Shown: positions 34,613 through 44,285, numbered from the stretch's first letter. The stretch: DNA of 64,000 bases from Pseudomonas chlororaphis (GCF_000783395.1 NZ_JSFK01000016.1:124001-188000), one strand, 5' to 3'. Numbers and translations: made by a program. Notes: generated by a model not told the origin, from the sequence alone.

Positions 34613-37600
34613 CTAGGAACTCGGTTTCGCATAAGTATATTTTTCCGTAGAAGAAGAAGCTGAGGCCTCCGGTTGCTCACTCGACGCGAGGTAGTAACCT
34701 GATAGACATGTCGCGACGCTGAAGCACCTTTCAATCGCATGAGCCAGGGTTCCATCGACCTGGCCTTGCTCCTCTTCAAAGTCAAAATCTTGCAGGCCAA
34801 GTTCCATTATGGGTTGAATCGCCGTACTGCGCACATAAAACATCGATCCCGCAGCGAACAAGGTAGATTCAGGCACGAAAACATCTCCCCCCATTTGCTT
34901 CGTCAGTCTATGGACAGTATCAGCGTTTGATCCCCAATAGGTGCTCATCGACAATATATGGCCTTCTGGAGCAACCAACCCTAAATCATTATGTTCAGAA
35001 AATGCGGAAAATATCTGGTTGGCTTTTTCAGGTGCTAATAACTTGCTCAACAAATCCTTGCGCCAGGAGTCGCCATCCTCCCTATGCATTGATTTCTTCG
35101 TATGAAGCTTCAATATCAACTGTTCGTCTTTAGCAGTAGCCTGCAGTGCTTTGATGAACGGTAAAATATCGCGGCCGCGATTTTCCCGTACCAAAACATC
35201 TGCCTTCATCGAATGCTTATCCAATTCGGTATATACAGCTTCAGATTTCCCTGGCGTAGTCGTAATGACTAAACGATAGGGAGTTGACCATTGCTTAAGA
35301 TAAGCAAAAATTTCAGACAGCAACTCAGGATAAAATGCGTGCACAATAACGCAAATTTTATTTGCACGAGGACTGGTCAACATAGAAGGTAGCGTTTTAA
35401 GAGCTTGTTTTGTCGCTTCGAGATATGCATAGCCATAACGGCGATCTGGTTCTAAATGCGCACCTTCGGCCCACTCATTCCAAGCGTTAATGAATACTAA
35501 GCTTTCACCTTTGACAGGGTTCGCACGTGCGTATTCGATCGATGAACGCAACCATGTTCTATATTTTGCGGGAGTCGAATTAGCTACAGTATATCCGCGC
35601 CCCGGCTTCCGTGCATCGTTATCCCAAGATGGGAAGACACCTCGGATGAGTGGGAACTCTGGCACAGGTTCCAACGCAGCGCGATCTACGACATCCTGAT
35701 AGTCAACAACATAACCTGCATAATTCGCATTTGCAATTTCCAAGGTATCATTTATACACGGGATATTGGCAGCCACCTTATGAGGAGGAAATTCTACCGC
35801 GGCATCAAACCCAAACTCACGCGGATCCAATTTATCGAATTGAACCATGCATAAAAATAATTCGCCAATACCAACTTCTCGGCAGTACTCTCTCCATCGT
35901 ACTAAGGTCGCTGCGGCATCAGGTAACAACGAAGGCCTGTATAAAATTACCAAAGGTTGGCCATCAACACGTATGTAGCGCTTGTCTCTCAGTAATGGCT
36001 CTAAAGATTTTATGAAAGCGAGATCATCTTCGGCACCATAATTCTGTGCCAAAAGAACTTCATTATCCAGACCATCCCAACGGCGAGTCCAATTTTCATT
36101 AGCCCAGCAGATGCAGAAAGGCATATCAATATTGGACTTCACGAGCTGATCAAGCGGCCGCTCAAGTATTCGCTTTCCCCCGAACCAATAATAATGGAAG
36201 CAAAAGCCCTCTACCCCATACAGCTTAGCAAGCTCAGCTTGCCGCTCCATGACCTCAACGAGCCTCAAGTCATAGAACCCCAATTCACCTGGAAGATGAG
36301 GCTGGTAGTGACCGATAAACTGTGGGACAGCCTTCGAAACATTAGTCCATTCAGTGAAGCCCTTACCCCACCACTCGTCATTTTCAGGCGTTGGATGGAA
36401 CTGCGGAAGATAATATGCGATTGCTCGTGCTCGAAGTCCTGCAGGATCGACAGGGACTGCCGAAATCGGACAATAATCCTGATCAGCAGGGCCTGGTATA
36501 TTCATCATGTTTTGAATAAAGCGCGCAGCCAAGTCACCGCCCTGCGAGCCAGCCTCAGAGTTCAATGGCCGAAATTTTTCTGAAATCTCGACAGTAGGTT
36601 CATCATTTACCTGATTTCTTGCCCAGGCTTTGTAGGTATTTGTTTGCTTGATCAACGGCGCTAGAATTTTATAAACACTTGATTTTAAACGTTGTTTATC
36701 TCTTTGATTGAGAGGAATATTATCATAAGTATGCTTAGCGAGCCGACCTAAACAGTGCTTAATGTTCGTCATGTTGCGCATATTTCCTTGAATGCGTTTC
36801 AACTTTCTTAGCGGACGGGTGACTGCCCAACTAGTAGAGTTGAGTAGTTCAGTTTGAGCTAATTGAATTCTAGTTAGTTCTGAAGTTAGCGCTTTCAGGC
36901 GCACTCCATCAGAAATATTTTCTTGCTTGACAAACTCCAATTGCCTTTGAAGAAGTTCATTTTCTAAACTTTTTGCCTTAGCCTGCTGGGCCAATTCATT
37001 TTGCAGAAGTTTATTTTCTACACTTCTAGCCTTAGCTTGCTGACTCAATTGAGCTAAAGACTCGCATAAACGTAAAATTCTTTCCGTCGACTGCGGTGTA
37101 TCGAGTATTTCTATATCCAATGTTATCTGCAAATCCACATGACTTTGGAGATTCAACTCTGGAGTAATAAATTGCGGGTCGTCATTATAGGCGTAATAGA
37201 GAATACACTGATCGTCGGATTCAATTTCGAAAACATCTTTTTTTATCGCATCGTTATTATCGGTAAATTCCCACACCACAGTCCCGACACTGTCGCGGAC
37301 AGTGAACTCGTATAAATTGAACCAGTGAGATTGATCTACCGGATCACATCGAATCGTTAAGTTAGTTCCAGGTTTAACTGACAATGGGAAAGTAATTTTT
37401 TGTCTACCGAGCTGCAGAGGTTGATGCAATGCACGCTCCTCCGAAAAACTCTCGTCGTTAACTGCAAAAAAAATACTCGCGGAGAGATGAGTTGTAATGA
37501 GAGGATAGTCGGGAAACCAGTTTATAAGTAATTCTGAAGGTAGCCCCGTTACTGCTTGTTGAAAGTCTACTTCGCTCGAGTTGAATCTTTCCAAATCATC

Positions 37601-39163
37601 TATGGTTACGGGCATACCCAAGAGCGAGTAGAGGGCAACAAAAAAATCTCTTCGAGTGAGTGCGGGATTTTCTTGCGTGGCTTTAAGGCTGGATGTTTGG
37701 TTTAGTAAAAGCAACAAGCTACGGAAAATTAGATGCCCAAGATGGATATCTTCTAGCGAACGCCATTCCATATCTATAAAATTAGGGCATCCCAACTCAT
37801 CAATAATAATATTTTGTGGAACAGCGTCAATAAACGACCCAGGGATGATTGTGTCGAGACGAAGGGGAGAATCAAGGTCATACCCTAGCGACCCCAATAT
37901 GTTTGATAGATGTGTCAAATACACGTTTAAAAATTCTGCAACGTCTTGGACTCGCCATTCCTTAGAAGAAAGCAACTCTACAAAGGACTGGCTAAGTACG
38001 TGACCATGAAAATATTTCTCAGAGGATCGTAAGTTCAGTTGATATTGCGTCGAACGCGAACTAGCATCGCCGGCAAAAAGCCGATATTCAACACCTACAC
38101 CTCCTCCCTCCGCTCTAAAAAATTTTGTTTCTTTGCAGTAGGTAGAAGCTCGTTCAGTACTGTAATGAAATGCTAACAAATCTTCATCTACAGCCCTATC
38201 ACTAGTTAGACTAGCGACCACTAGAAATGAGTTAGATAATTCCATAGCCAGGCCATTTTTAAAAATGACCGGCCAGGCCTGCCCTAGATCAAAGTTAATA
38301 GTCTTGGGTAGTTGTGGATCAGCCTTAACACTTTGCCAAGCAAATGCAGCGCCATCGAAGCTATCGGAGAGACAACCTTCCTCAGTCAGGATCGAACGTG
38401 GCATTTTGTAATCCGGAAACGGGGCTAGAAACTCAACGCCGCCGTATCCTGCATCATTTATAAGCAGCTCTAACTTTTTCCTACCAAACGTGTTGGGGCC
38501 ATCTTCCTGATAGCGACCTTCAATACCATACATCGCTTCCCCGATATGATCTTCAGGAGCTCCAGCAAAATATTTCAAACCAAGCTGGTTTTCTATAGCG
38601 ATGAAAAGGTGTCCATCGGGCTTCAACATCTTTCTGATTTTAGTCAGCATGTTGAGCGCGGGTGAATCACCTTCGCTAAACATATTCGCATACTCAAGAA
38701 CACCTATCAGCGTAATCGCGTCAAACTGTTCATGGTATTCAAAATCATCAAAACGCTCCGCAAGGACAGTGACATTTTTCAAGTCTCGTGTACGACTCGC
38801 CGCAATGCTAGCTCTTCTAGGACTACCCTCCAGTGACAGAATCTGACCGCCTGCTTCACCTAGGTATCTAGTAATCGCACCACAACCTGCACCAATTTCC
38901 AGCACTGTACCTTGGAGTAGGTGTACAAATGGACGAAGTATGTTTCCGCGCTGAGAACTCAAATGATAATGAATCGCCCATTCAGTGCATTGCCGGCGTA
39001 GATCTACGGAAAAGATTGAGATGTCATCGGTATTCTTTATAATTTGCGCAAGTTTCTGCTCTGATGAATCACCATCATTATAAGCAATCCCTGAAAAATC
39101 AGACCTCATCCAAAACTTATTGGCTTCATCAAAGCTATAACCATATTTTTCAAGCTGAAACAT
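34613..39163 (-). CDS. Methyltransferase - kinase-like - coiled coil - WbsX - RgpF fusion (1516 aa)
   Basis: A very large, probably cytoplasmic protein. Residues 60-260 are a class I methyltransferase (VLEIGAGCGAITRYLGEAGG at 87-106; ITLIGVLEYAN). Residues 330-490 look kinase-like: Asp446 and Asn451 in FIDAVPQNII and Asp464 in NFIDMEW have the spacing (5 and 18) of the catalytic loop and DFG Asp of protein kinases. Residues 690-775 form a coiled coil with an 18-residue duplication (708-725, 726-743). Residues 910-1255 are WbsX/GH99-like (AYYLPQFHPTPENDEWWGKG, INAWNEWAEGAHLEPD). Residues 1270-1490 are RgpF-like (NRGRDILPFIKAL, LKLHTKKS). The first three parts match the layout of WbdD, which caps O chains and sets their length; the last two should synthesise or transfer sugars. 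It overlaps wzt by 14 bp. Confidence 0.82.
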   Translation of the reverse strand: MFQLEKYGYSFDEANKFWMRSDFSGIAYNDGDSSEQKLAQIIKNTDDISIFSVDLRRQCTEWAIHYHLSSQRGNILRPFVHLLQGTVLEIGAGCGAITRYLGEAGGQILSLEGSPRRASIAASRTRDLKNVTVLAERFDDFEYHEQFDAITLIGVLEYANMFSEGDSPALNMLTKIRKMLKPDGHLFIAIENQLGLKYFAGAPEDHIGEAMYGIEGRYQEDGPNTFGRKKLELLINDAGYGGVEFLAPFPDYKMPRSILTEEGCLSDSFDGAAFAWQSVKADPQLPKTINFDLGQAWPVIFKNGLAMELSNSFLVVASLTSDRAVDEDLLAFHYSTERASTYCKETKFFRAEGGGVGVEYRLFAGDASSRSTQYQLNLRSSEKYFHGHVLSQSFVELLSSKEWRVQDVAEFLNVYLTHLSNILGSLGYDLDSPLRLDTIIPGSFIDAVPQNIIIDELGCPNFIDMEWRSLEDIHLGHLIFRSLLLLLNQTSSLKATQENPALTRRDFFVALYSLLGMPVTIDDLERFNSSEVDFQQAVTGLPSELLINWFPDYPLITTHLSASIFFAVNDESFSEERALHQPLQLGRQKITFPLSVKPGTNLTIRCDPVDQSHWFNLYEFTVRDSVGTVVWEFTDNNDAIKKDVFEIESDDQCILYYAYNDDPQFITPELNLQSHVDLQITLDIEILDTPQSTERILRLCESLAQLSQQAKARSVENKLLQNELAQQAKAKSLENELLQRQLEFVKQENISDGVRLKALTSELTRIQLAQTELLNSTSWAVTRPLRKLKRIQGNMRNMTNIKHCLGRLAKHTYDNIPLNQRDKQRLKSSVYKILAPLIKQTNTYKAWARNQVNDEPTVEISEKFRPLNSEAGSQGGDLAARFIQNMMNIPGPADQDYCPISAVPVDPAGLRARAIAYYLPQFHPTPENDEWWGKGFTEWTNVSKAVPQFIGHYQPHLPGELGFYDLRLVEVMERQAELAKLYGVEGFCFHYYWFGGKRILERPLDQLVKSNIDMPFCICWANENWTRRWDGLDNEVLLAQNYGAEDDLAFIKSLEPLLRDKRYIRVDGQPLVILYRPSLLPDAAATLVRWREYCREVGIGELFLCMVQFDKLDPREFGFDAAVEFPPHKVAANIPCINDTLEIANANYAGYVVDYQDVVDRAALEPVPEFPLIRGVFPSWDNDARKPGRGYTVANSTPAKYRTWLRSSIEYARANPVKGESLVFINAWNEWAEGAHLEPDRRYGYAYLEATKQALKTLPSMLTSPRANKICVIVHAFYPELLSEIFAYLKQWSTPYRLVITTTPGKSEAVYTELDKHSMKADVLVRENRGRDILPFIKALQATAKDEQLILKLHTKKSMHREDGDSWRKDLLSKLLAPEKANQIFSAFSEHNDLGLVAPEGHILSMSTYWGSNADTVHRLTKQMGGDVFVPESTLFAAGSMFYVRSTAIQPIMELGLQDFDFEEEQGQVDGTLAHAIERCFSVATCLSGYYLASSEQPEASASSSTEKYTYAKPSS
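36947..37058 (-). repeat. 54-bp tandem duplication inside the coiled coil
   Basis: Two adjacent copies of a 54-bp unit encode QQAKARSVENKLLQNELA and QQAKAKSLENELLQRQLE. The copies differ at scattered bases, so the duplication is not recent, but the frame and heptad register are kept. Confidence 0.8.
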
Positions 39164-40511
39164 ATGCCGTCACCTGCTCTACATCCATAAATAATTGAAG
39201 ATCTACGAGTCCAAAAAGATGATTTGTAGGTTCCACTACTAAATGGATGGAATCATACCTACGATCATGCGGCACTACTTCCTCGCCACTTTTTGACGCC
39301 ACACCTAGGGAAATAAAATAATCACCACTCGCGAGAATATTATCAAATTTCAACTTTATGGACACTATCGAACCTGCCGCTCCACTACTTTCAAAGTCAT
39401 TACAATCTAGAAGAGCAGAGTTGGACCCAAATATCGTTACACCTTCTTTTGTTTTTATAGTCAAGCCAAGAATCGGAGAAACTACACGCTCATTAAATTT
39501 AATAGAAAGATCAATTGTTAAAACGGACAAGGATTCACACGCAGAACTGAATTGCCTTCCATTGCTTCTGATATCAAAGTCGATAATTGTGGCCGCACCA
39601 TCACCCCAACGATATTCATTTGAATTATAGTGAGCTCTAGTATGATAAAGGTCTTCACCCTTACTACTAATAAAAGCCTCATCTGCATCTTCACTTTCAG
39701 CAATCACGGAATCGTTAACTTCATTCCTGGCTTGAACTTTTTTATCACGACCGAACAGGAGGTCCATATAGCGATTCACCACTTTACGTGGTTCGCCAAT
39801 CATTTTAAGTTCGCTGGAATCCAGCAGTAACGCTCGAGAACAATGCGTGACAACTTGCTCGCCTGAATGAGTGACCAGCAATATGCTGGTTCCGTTATCT
39901 TTCAGTTGCCTAAGCCTATCAAAGCATTTTGCTTGGAACCGTGCATCACCTACGGCCAAAGCTTCATCCACAATTAGGATGTCAGGATCTATCTGAGCTT
40001 GCACTGCAAACGCAAGCCTGACAGCCATCCCACTAGAATAATTCTTCACCGGTTGATCAAGAAATCTTCCTATATCTGCAAACGCAGCGATACTATCAAA
40101 ACGGGCATCCACTTCACTCTGATTTAAACCCAAAACAGCCCCATTGAGATAAACGTTCTCACGCCCGGTAAATTCAGGGTTGAATCCAGAACCTAACTCA
40201 AGTAAAGCTCCGACACGTCCGTTGGTCTGAATTTCCCCCAAAGAAGGAGTCAGAGTGCCACAAATCATTTGAAGCAACGTCGACTTTCCGGAACCATTGC
40301 GTCCCACAATCCCAACAGTCTCACCTTTATATATTTCAAAGCTTATATCATTTAACGCCCAATATTCTTGACCATACTGCGATGCTGGTAAGCCGACCAG
40401 TCGCTGAAGTCTAGGAATGAACGCTTGTTTCAAACGATCTCTCGGATTTGCATAGGTTCTGTAGCACTTACTGACAGACCGTACGGAAATAGCTTTCTCC
40501 TCAAAGAACAT
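39150..40511 (-). CDS. wzt: Wzt, O-antigen ABC exporter ATPase with C-terminal sugar-binding domain
   Basis: A 453-residue protein. The first 250 residues are an ABC ATPase: Walker A VGRNGSGKSTLL, signature KNYSSGMAVRLAFAV, Walker B ILIVDEALAVGD and switch His in LLVTHSGEQV. A linker (about 260-290) leads to a C-terminal beta domain of about 165 residues (from YRWGDGAATIIDFDI onward), the Wzt-C region that recognises the terminal modification of the O chain before export. The ATG at 40511 follows GAGGATTTGCTG and lies inside the end of wzm (11-bp overlap). The gene next in the operon encodes the methyltransferase-containing protein that could make that terminal mark. Confidence 0.92.
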   Translation of the reverse strand: MFFEEKAISVRSVSKCYRTYANPRDRLKQAFIPRLQRLVGLPASQYGQEYWALNDISFEIYKGETVGIVGRNGSGKSTLLQMICGTLTPSLGEIQTNGRVGALLELGSGFNPEFTGRENVYLNGAVLGLNQSEVDARFDSIAAFADIGRFLDQPVKNYSSGMAVRLAFAVQAQIDPDILIVDEALAVGDARFQAKCFDRLRQLKDNGTSILLVTHSGEQVVTHCSRALLLDSSELKMIGEPRKVVNRYMDLLFGRDKKVQARNEVNDSVIAESEDADEAFISSKGEDLYHTRAHYNSNEYRWGDGAATIIDFDIRSNGRQFSSACESLSVLTIDLSIKFNERVVSPILGLTIKTKEGVTIFGSNSALLDCNDFESSGAAGSIVSIKLKFDNILASGDYFISLGVASKSGEEVVPHDRRYDSIHLVVEPTNHLFGLVDLQLFMDVEQVTAYVSA

Positions 40512-41331
40512 CAGCAAATCCTCTTCGAGTTTTCTGGAACCAAGCGAATCCAAGCCACGCAACAATCAAAGCAATAACCATATATACCCCGAGTCCATTC
40601 CAGTCTGGCTGTTTCCCGAGTATTAAAACTGCCCTTGACTGCTCAATAATAAAAGTTAATGGATTAAGTATCATATAAGGCTGCAAGTAATCAGGGAGTG
40701 CTGATACGGGAAAAAATACAGGTGATAGAAAAAGCATAATAGTCGTAAAAATCCCTACGGTTTGTCCTACATCTCGCAGGTAAACTCCGAGTGACGAAAA
40801 AAACCAAGCCAGACCTAGAGTAAAAACCAATAATGGGAATATAACAATTGGAACCAAAAAGATTGTCAGATGAAGCACACCACCCGCTACAAAAATAGCC
40901 CCAATTAAAACTACCAAACTAATGAACGTATGGAACAACGCTCCTCCCGCGGTGATTACAGGAAGAATCTCGAGCGGGAACACAACACGCTTGACATAAC
41001 TTGAATTATTCAAAATTACCGTAGGGGCTTTATTAATTATTTCGGCAAATAGACTATGAACGATCATTCCTGCAAACAGGACCACTGCAAATTCGCTCCT
41101 GGATTCTTCACCACTTCCCGTCCATCTAGCTTTAAACACTACTGAAAATACAAAAGTGTATACTATTAGCATGAACAGAGGATTGAGGAATGACCATAAC
41201 AACCCCATTACTGAACCCTTATAACGCCCTACCACATCACGCTTGGTCATCTGCACAATAAGCGGCCAATGCTGTTGGAGTCGATGCAACAAATAGACGG
41301 GGGAAGTTGAACTTTTGGCATGCGGATTCAT
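40501..41331 (-). CDS. wzm: Wzm, O-antigen ABC exporter permease
   Basis: A 276-residue ABC-2 type permease with about six helices. Typical patterns: LIVQMTKRDVVGRYKGSVMGLLWSFLNPLFMLIVYTFVF, IINKAPTVILNNSSYVKRVVFPLEILPV and VGIFTTIMLFLSPVFFPVSALP, with the loop LNPLTFIIEQSRAVLI before the last helix. It moves completed, lipid-linked O polysaccharide to the periplasm together with Wzt. The ATG overlaps the stop of the upstream small gene (ATGA), suggesting translational coupling. Confidence 0.93.
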   Translation of the reverse strand: MNPHAKSSTSPVYLLHRLQQHWPLIVQMTKRDVVGRYKGSVMGLLWSFLNPLFMLIVYTFVFSVVFKARWTGSGEESRSEFAVVLFAGMIVHSLFAEIINKAPTVILNNSSYVKRVVFPLEILPVITAGGALFHTFISLVVLIGAIFVAGGVLHLTIFLVPIVIFPLLVFTLGLAWFFSSLGVYLRDVGQTVGIFTTIMLFLSPVFFPVSALPDYLQPYMILNPLTFIIEQSRAVLILGKQPDWNGLGVYMVIALIVAWLGFAWFQKTRRGFADVL

Positions 41332-41882
41332 GAAGGCTTCTCTGCATCTTCAAATGTAGGAGTTGATAGTTTTTTAGCCGACAATGTCGATCGAACAGCC
41401 ATAACTTCGTTGAACCTCCAATTTATAGGTAAGTCTGAGTAAGTCCATTTAAAAAAAGGCTCGAATTCAGAGTTGTAATAAAATGACTTTTTCATACATC
41501 CCGCAAGCGCAGAAACGACGAATAACATATTAATCAATCCTTGTAGAGCCCATTGCTGAATATGATTATTCCCCCTCAGCAGAACACTGATGAATGTCTC
41601 CCTCAGGGGCGGTGATATACACAGATCATCCGCAAAATTTAAATTACTCGCACGTGCGACTCTTGCTAGTGCTTTATTTGAGTTATCAACTTTATTGCGG
41701 AAACTGTTTGATACAGTTCTGGACGATCCAGAGTGGTTTTCTTGATTGCACTGGACTGCCCCTGTCTCTAACTCCTCAAAAACATGCTGGCCAGCATTTT
41801 CCGAGAGAATCCTTTGATCGGCCCGGAATACCATAGGTACGAACAGGGTGACCTCGGGGATTGAAAGGCAGCGGGGCTTCAC
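41328..41882 (-). CDS. Unrecognised 184-aa protein, possibly a fusion remnant
   Basis: I do not recognise a family. The GTG start at 41882 has a perfect AGGAGG six bases upstream, and the stop overlaps wzm by 4 bp, so it sits in the operon like a real gene. The N-terminal half (VKPRCLSIPEVTLFVPMVFRAD and a Cys/Asn-rich stretch) looks unlike the C-terminal half (QQWALQGLINMLFVVSALAG, then FFKWTYSDLPINWRFNEVMAVR), which has one hydrophobic segment and reads like the tail of a longer protein. This may be an in-frame join of two damaged genes that still carries the translation signals for wzm. Confidence 0.4.
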   Translation of the reverse strand: MKPRCLSIPEVTLFVPMVFRADQRILSENAGQHVFEELETGAVQCNQENHSGSSRTVSNSFRNKVDNSNKALARVARASNLNFADDLCISPPLRETFISVLLRGNNHIQQWALQGLINMLFVVSALAGCMKKSFYYNSEFEPFFKWTYSDLPINWRFNEVMAVRSTLSAKKLSTPTFEDAEKPS

Positions 41883-42808
41883 TGAAAACCTCCTGAATTT
41901 GTAAAATTTGATGGCTTAACTTGGTTTACGGTTCAGACGATTTCATGGAGTTTGTGTAGGTACTGACATGCGGTCATCGGTAGATCTCGTATGGTGATCA
42001 AGCGAACCTCCAACGACTTCATCAGGAGCAGGCGCTTGAGTTCAACGCAAGCCGCAGAAAGGACAGCATTGATCATTTGATCAGCCCTACGGCAGGAAAT
42101 TATCGTAGCAAATATAACAGAACGACGTGTATCTGTCGGCGATGAATGAGTCTACCTATTACAATTTTACTCAGGTAGGTTACCAATGTGCATCAGCGTT
42201 TGTGGGCACGCGCGTCCAGGGCATTGTGAAAGGCCATTGTCGAATGTTACCCACACAGTCTCGCGCTTACGTTCAGGTGGTTCGATATTTTTGAGCGACT
42301 AGCCATGGTACTAAAGGCAGTAGTGATCGTTGTCCGCTTCAATGATGCCGAGGCAGATCAGTTGATCGGACAACGCAGTGCTCATCTTGAGTTCGGCACA
42401 TATTCAATGACTGCATCGCCCCTACTAAGATGCACGACGTAAGCCAGCCGCTGCGCCGCCTTACCCGACACTATTCGAGCAAAAGCCTAAAGGTCTTTTC
42501 GTCGACGAAGCATCGCTGCGATATAACTTATCGATCTCAATCGCACTAACACCTCCTCACTTGCCAGATTTGTATGTCAAAGCATACGCAGAGTACGTGG
42601 AGAATCCAGATAACAACATTAACCTACCCAGCTACGGCTTTCACTCATGAAAAATTCGTCAGTTGCGAGTCAAAAATGTTAAAATGGGAATTTTTATCGG
42701 AGCCAATGCGCAAACCGATTGCAAAATCGGGCATTCCCGAAGATTTAGTGCTACAAGTTTAAAATATATTGTACTTATACCACTGCTTTGGCTTTAGCTG
42801 AGATCCCC
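41883..42808. other. Gene-poor stretch between wzm operon and a glycosyltransferase
   Basis: About 920 bp in the divergent gap. No open frame in it resembles a known family. Short GC-richer pieces (about 42000-42130 and 42190-42520) alternate with AT-rich DNA, which suggests old insertions. The promoters of the wzm operon (minus) and of the glycosyltransferase gene (plus) must lie here, but I could not pick them out. Confidence 0.6.
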
Positions 42809-43798
42809 ATGAAAATACACCCTATCCACTTCACACAGTCACCACCCCCATCTCAAGCAGCTGACGCCCCCCTTAATAGCAGTAGAGTTGCGATACTTAT
42901 TTGCACTTTCAATGGCGCCAAATTCCTGCGGGAACAACTAGATTCGCTTATTACGCAAAGTCATAAAAATTGGGCCATTTATGCATCAGACGATGGCTCC
43001 AGCGATGAAACATTGCAAATACTTAATGATTACCAAATAAAAATAGGAAAGAATCGCTTTTTCATCTTTCAGGGCCCGCAGATGGGCTTTGCTAGAAACT
43101 TTCTATCCTTGGTTAGAAACCCTTTAATTTCCGCAGATTACTTCGCATTCAGTGATCAAGATGATATCTGGTTCGAAAAAAAACTTGAACGGAGTATTTT
43201 CCAACTAGCACCGTTTCCCATTAAAACCCCTTCACTTTACTGTTCAAGAACACTTTTGGTTAACGCTAAAAAAGAAGTAATAGGTCGCTCCCCTCTTTTC
43301 ACAAATCCAACCAGCTTCCAAAACGCGCTTGTTCAAAGCATAGCTGGCGCGAATACGATGCTTATCAACGATGCGGCCAGAAAGTTGATAATTCAACTCG
43401 CAGCGAATACCCAAGTCGTCGCACACGACTGGCTTGCCTATTTAATAGTCAGCGGATGCGGAGGAAATGTAATCTACGATCCCTTGCCATCTCTCAACTA
43501 TCGTCAGCACGAAAGCAATCTAATCGGTGCTAACACTACGGTTAAAAACCAGCTTTTACGCCTACGAAAAATGTTATCTGGTAGATTTAGTGACTGGAGC
43601 GCGGCGAACTTAATAGCCCTTAACTCTATAAAAAAAAATCTCACTAAAGAAAATCAAAAACGTCTTGAATGCTTTGAACAAGCACGAAAGAGCAATCTGA
43701 TCCGTAGATTACGACTAATGAAAAAAAGTGGTGTTTACCGACAAACAACAAGGGGCAATATCAGCCTGCTAATTGCAATCATTCTTAATAAAATATGA
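42809..43798 (+). CDS. Family 2 glycosyltransferase (rhamnosyltransferase-like)
   Basis: A 329-residue GT-A enzyme. The nucleotide-sugar site reads VAILICTFNGAKFLREQLDSL followed by IYASDDGSSDETLQIL, and the metal motif is FSDQDDIW. The later pattern VAHDWLAYLIVSGCGGNVIYDP and LNYRQHESNLIGAN is characteristic of rhamnosyltransferases of the RgpB/WbbL kind. It likely adds L-rhamnose to the growing O chain in the cytoplasm. The ATG at 42809 is preferred to a TTG at 42788. AT-rich codon use. It is the only plus-strand gene between 33.2 kb and 62.2 kb. Confidence 0.83.
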   Translation: MKIHPIHFTQSPPPSQAADAPLNSSRVAILICTFNGAKFLREQLDSLITQSHKNWAIYASDDGSSDETLQILNDYQIKIGKNRFFIFQGPQMGFARNFLSLVRNPLISADYFAFSDQDDIWFEKKLERSIFQLAPFPIKTPSLYCSRTLLVNAKKEVIGRSPLFTNPTSFQNALVQSIAGANTMLINDAARKLIIQLAANTQVVAHDWLAYLIVSGCGGNVIYDPLPSLNYRQHESNLIGANTTVKNQLLRLRKMLSGRFSDWSAANLIALNSIKKNLTKENQKRLECFEQARKSNLIRRLRLMKKSGVYRQTTRGNISLLIAIILNKI

Positions 43799-43885
43799 TA
43801 ACCCGCGAAGCGCATTGATTAGTTAAAATTTAATATTGTTAAAGATACACATCGCATCAAACATCATGGATAAATCTGCGCCTAT

Positions 43886-43980
43886 AGCGACATCTGCTTA
43901 ATACAAAATAGGGCAATGAGGATGATCGACTGACGGGGTAATCACGGCCTGAATTATAACGGGCCAGGTTACTTAGCGCA
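43886..43980. repeat. Diverged 95-bp repeat, copy 2
   Basis: Counterpart of 31657-31750. It lies directly downstream of the IS66 TnpB-like fragment, which suggests that both copies derive from the same position in related IS66 elements. Confidence 0.6.
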
Positions 43981-44093
43981 GGATTCAGACTTGGTGAAGA
44001 CGGTTGCGCCACAGGAAAACCATCGAGCAGCCGATTCAGTTCATGGACGGTCAGACCAATCACTTCATTTTTTAGAACAGGAGATTTTTTCAA
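43974..44093 (-). pseudogene. IS66-family TnpB (accessory protein) remnant
   Basis: The frame NEVIGLTVHELNRLLDGFPV matches the C-terminal end of IS66 Orf2/TnpB proteins (V-x-x-L-T-x-x-E-L-x-W-L-L-D-G). The rest of the gene is missing. Confidence 0.6.
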
Positions 44094-44285
44094 TCACTCG
44101 ATTTTTACTAAAGTCTCAACACCATCAGTGAGATATTGAGTCGAGGCCATCTCGGTGATGACTATAATCTAGCGCTTTGACGCCTACCGAAGCTGCGATT
44201 GAAGTCGATCAAGGCGTACTTCCCTTAGCGTAACCACAACCCTCCCATAAGACACTTGTCACACCATCAAAAAACAGGGCATTAA

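Larger units (their letters stand above)
43799..44285. other. Gene-poor stretch with IS66 debris
   Basis: About 490 bp between two convergent glycosyltransferase genes. It contains an IS66 TnpB-like scar and the second copy of the diverged 95-bp repeat. Nothing else is recognisable. Confidence 0.65.
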
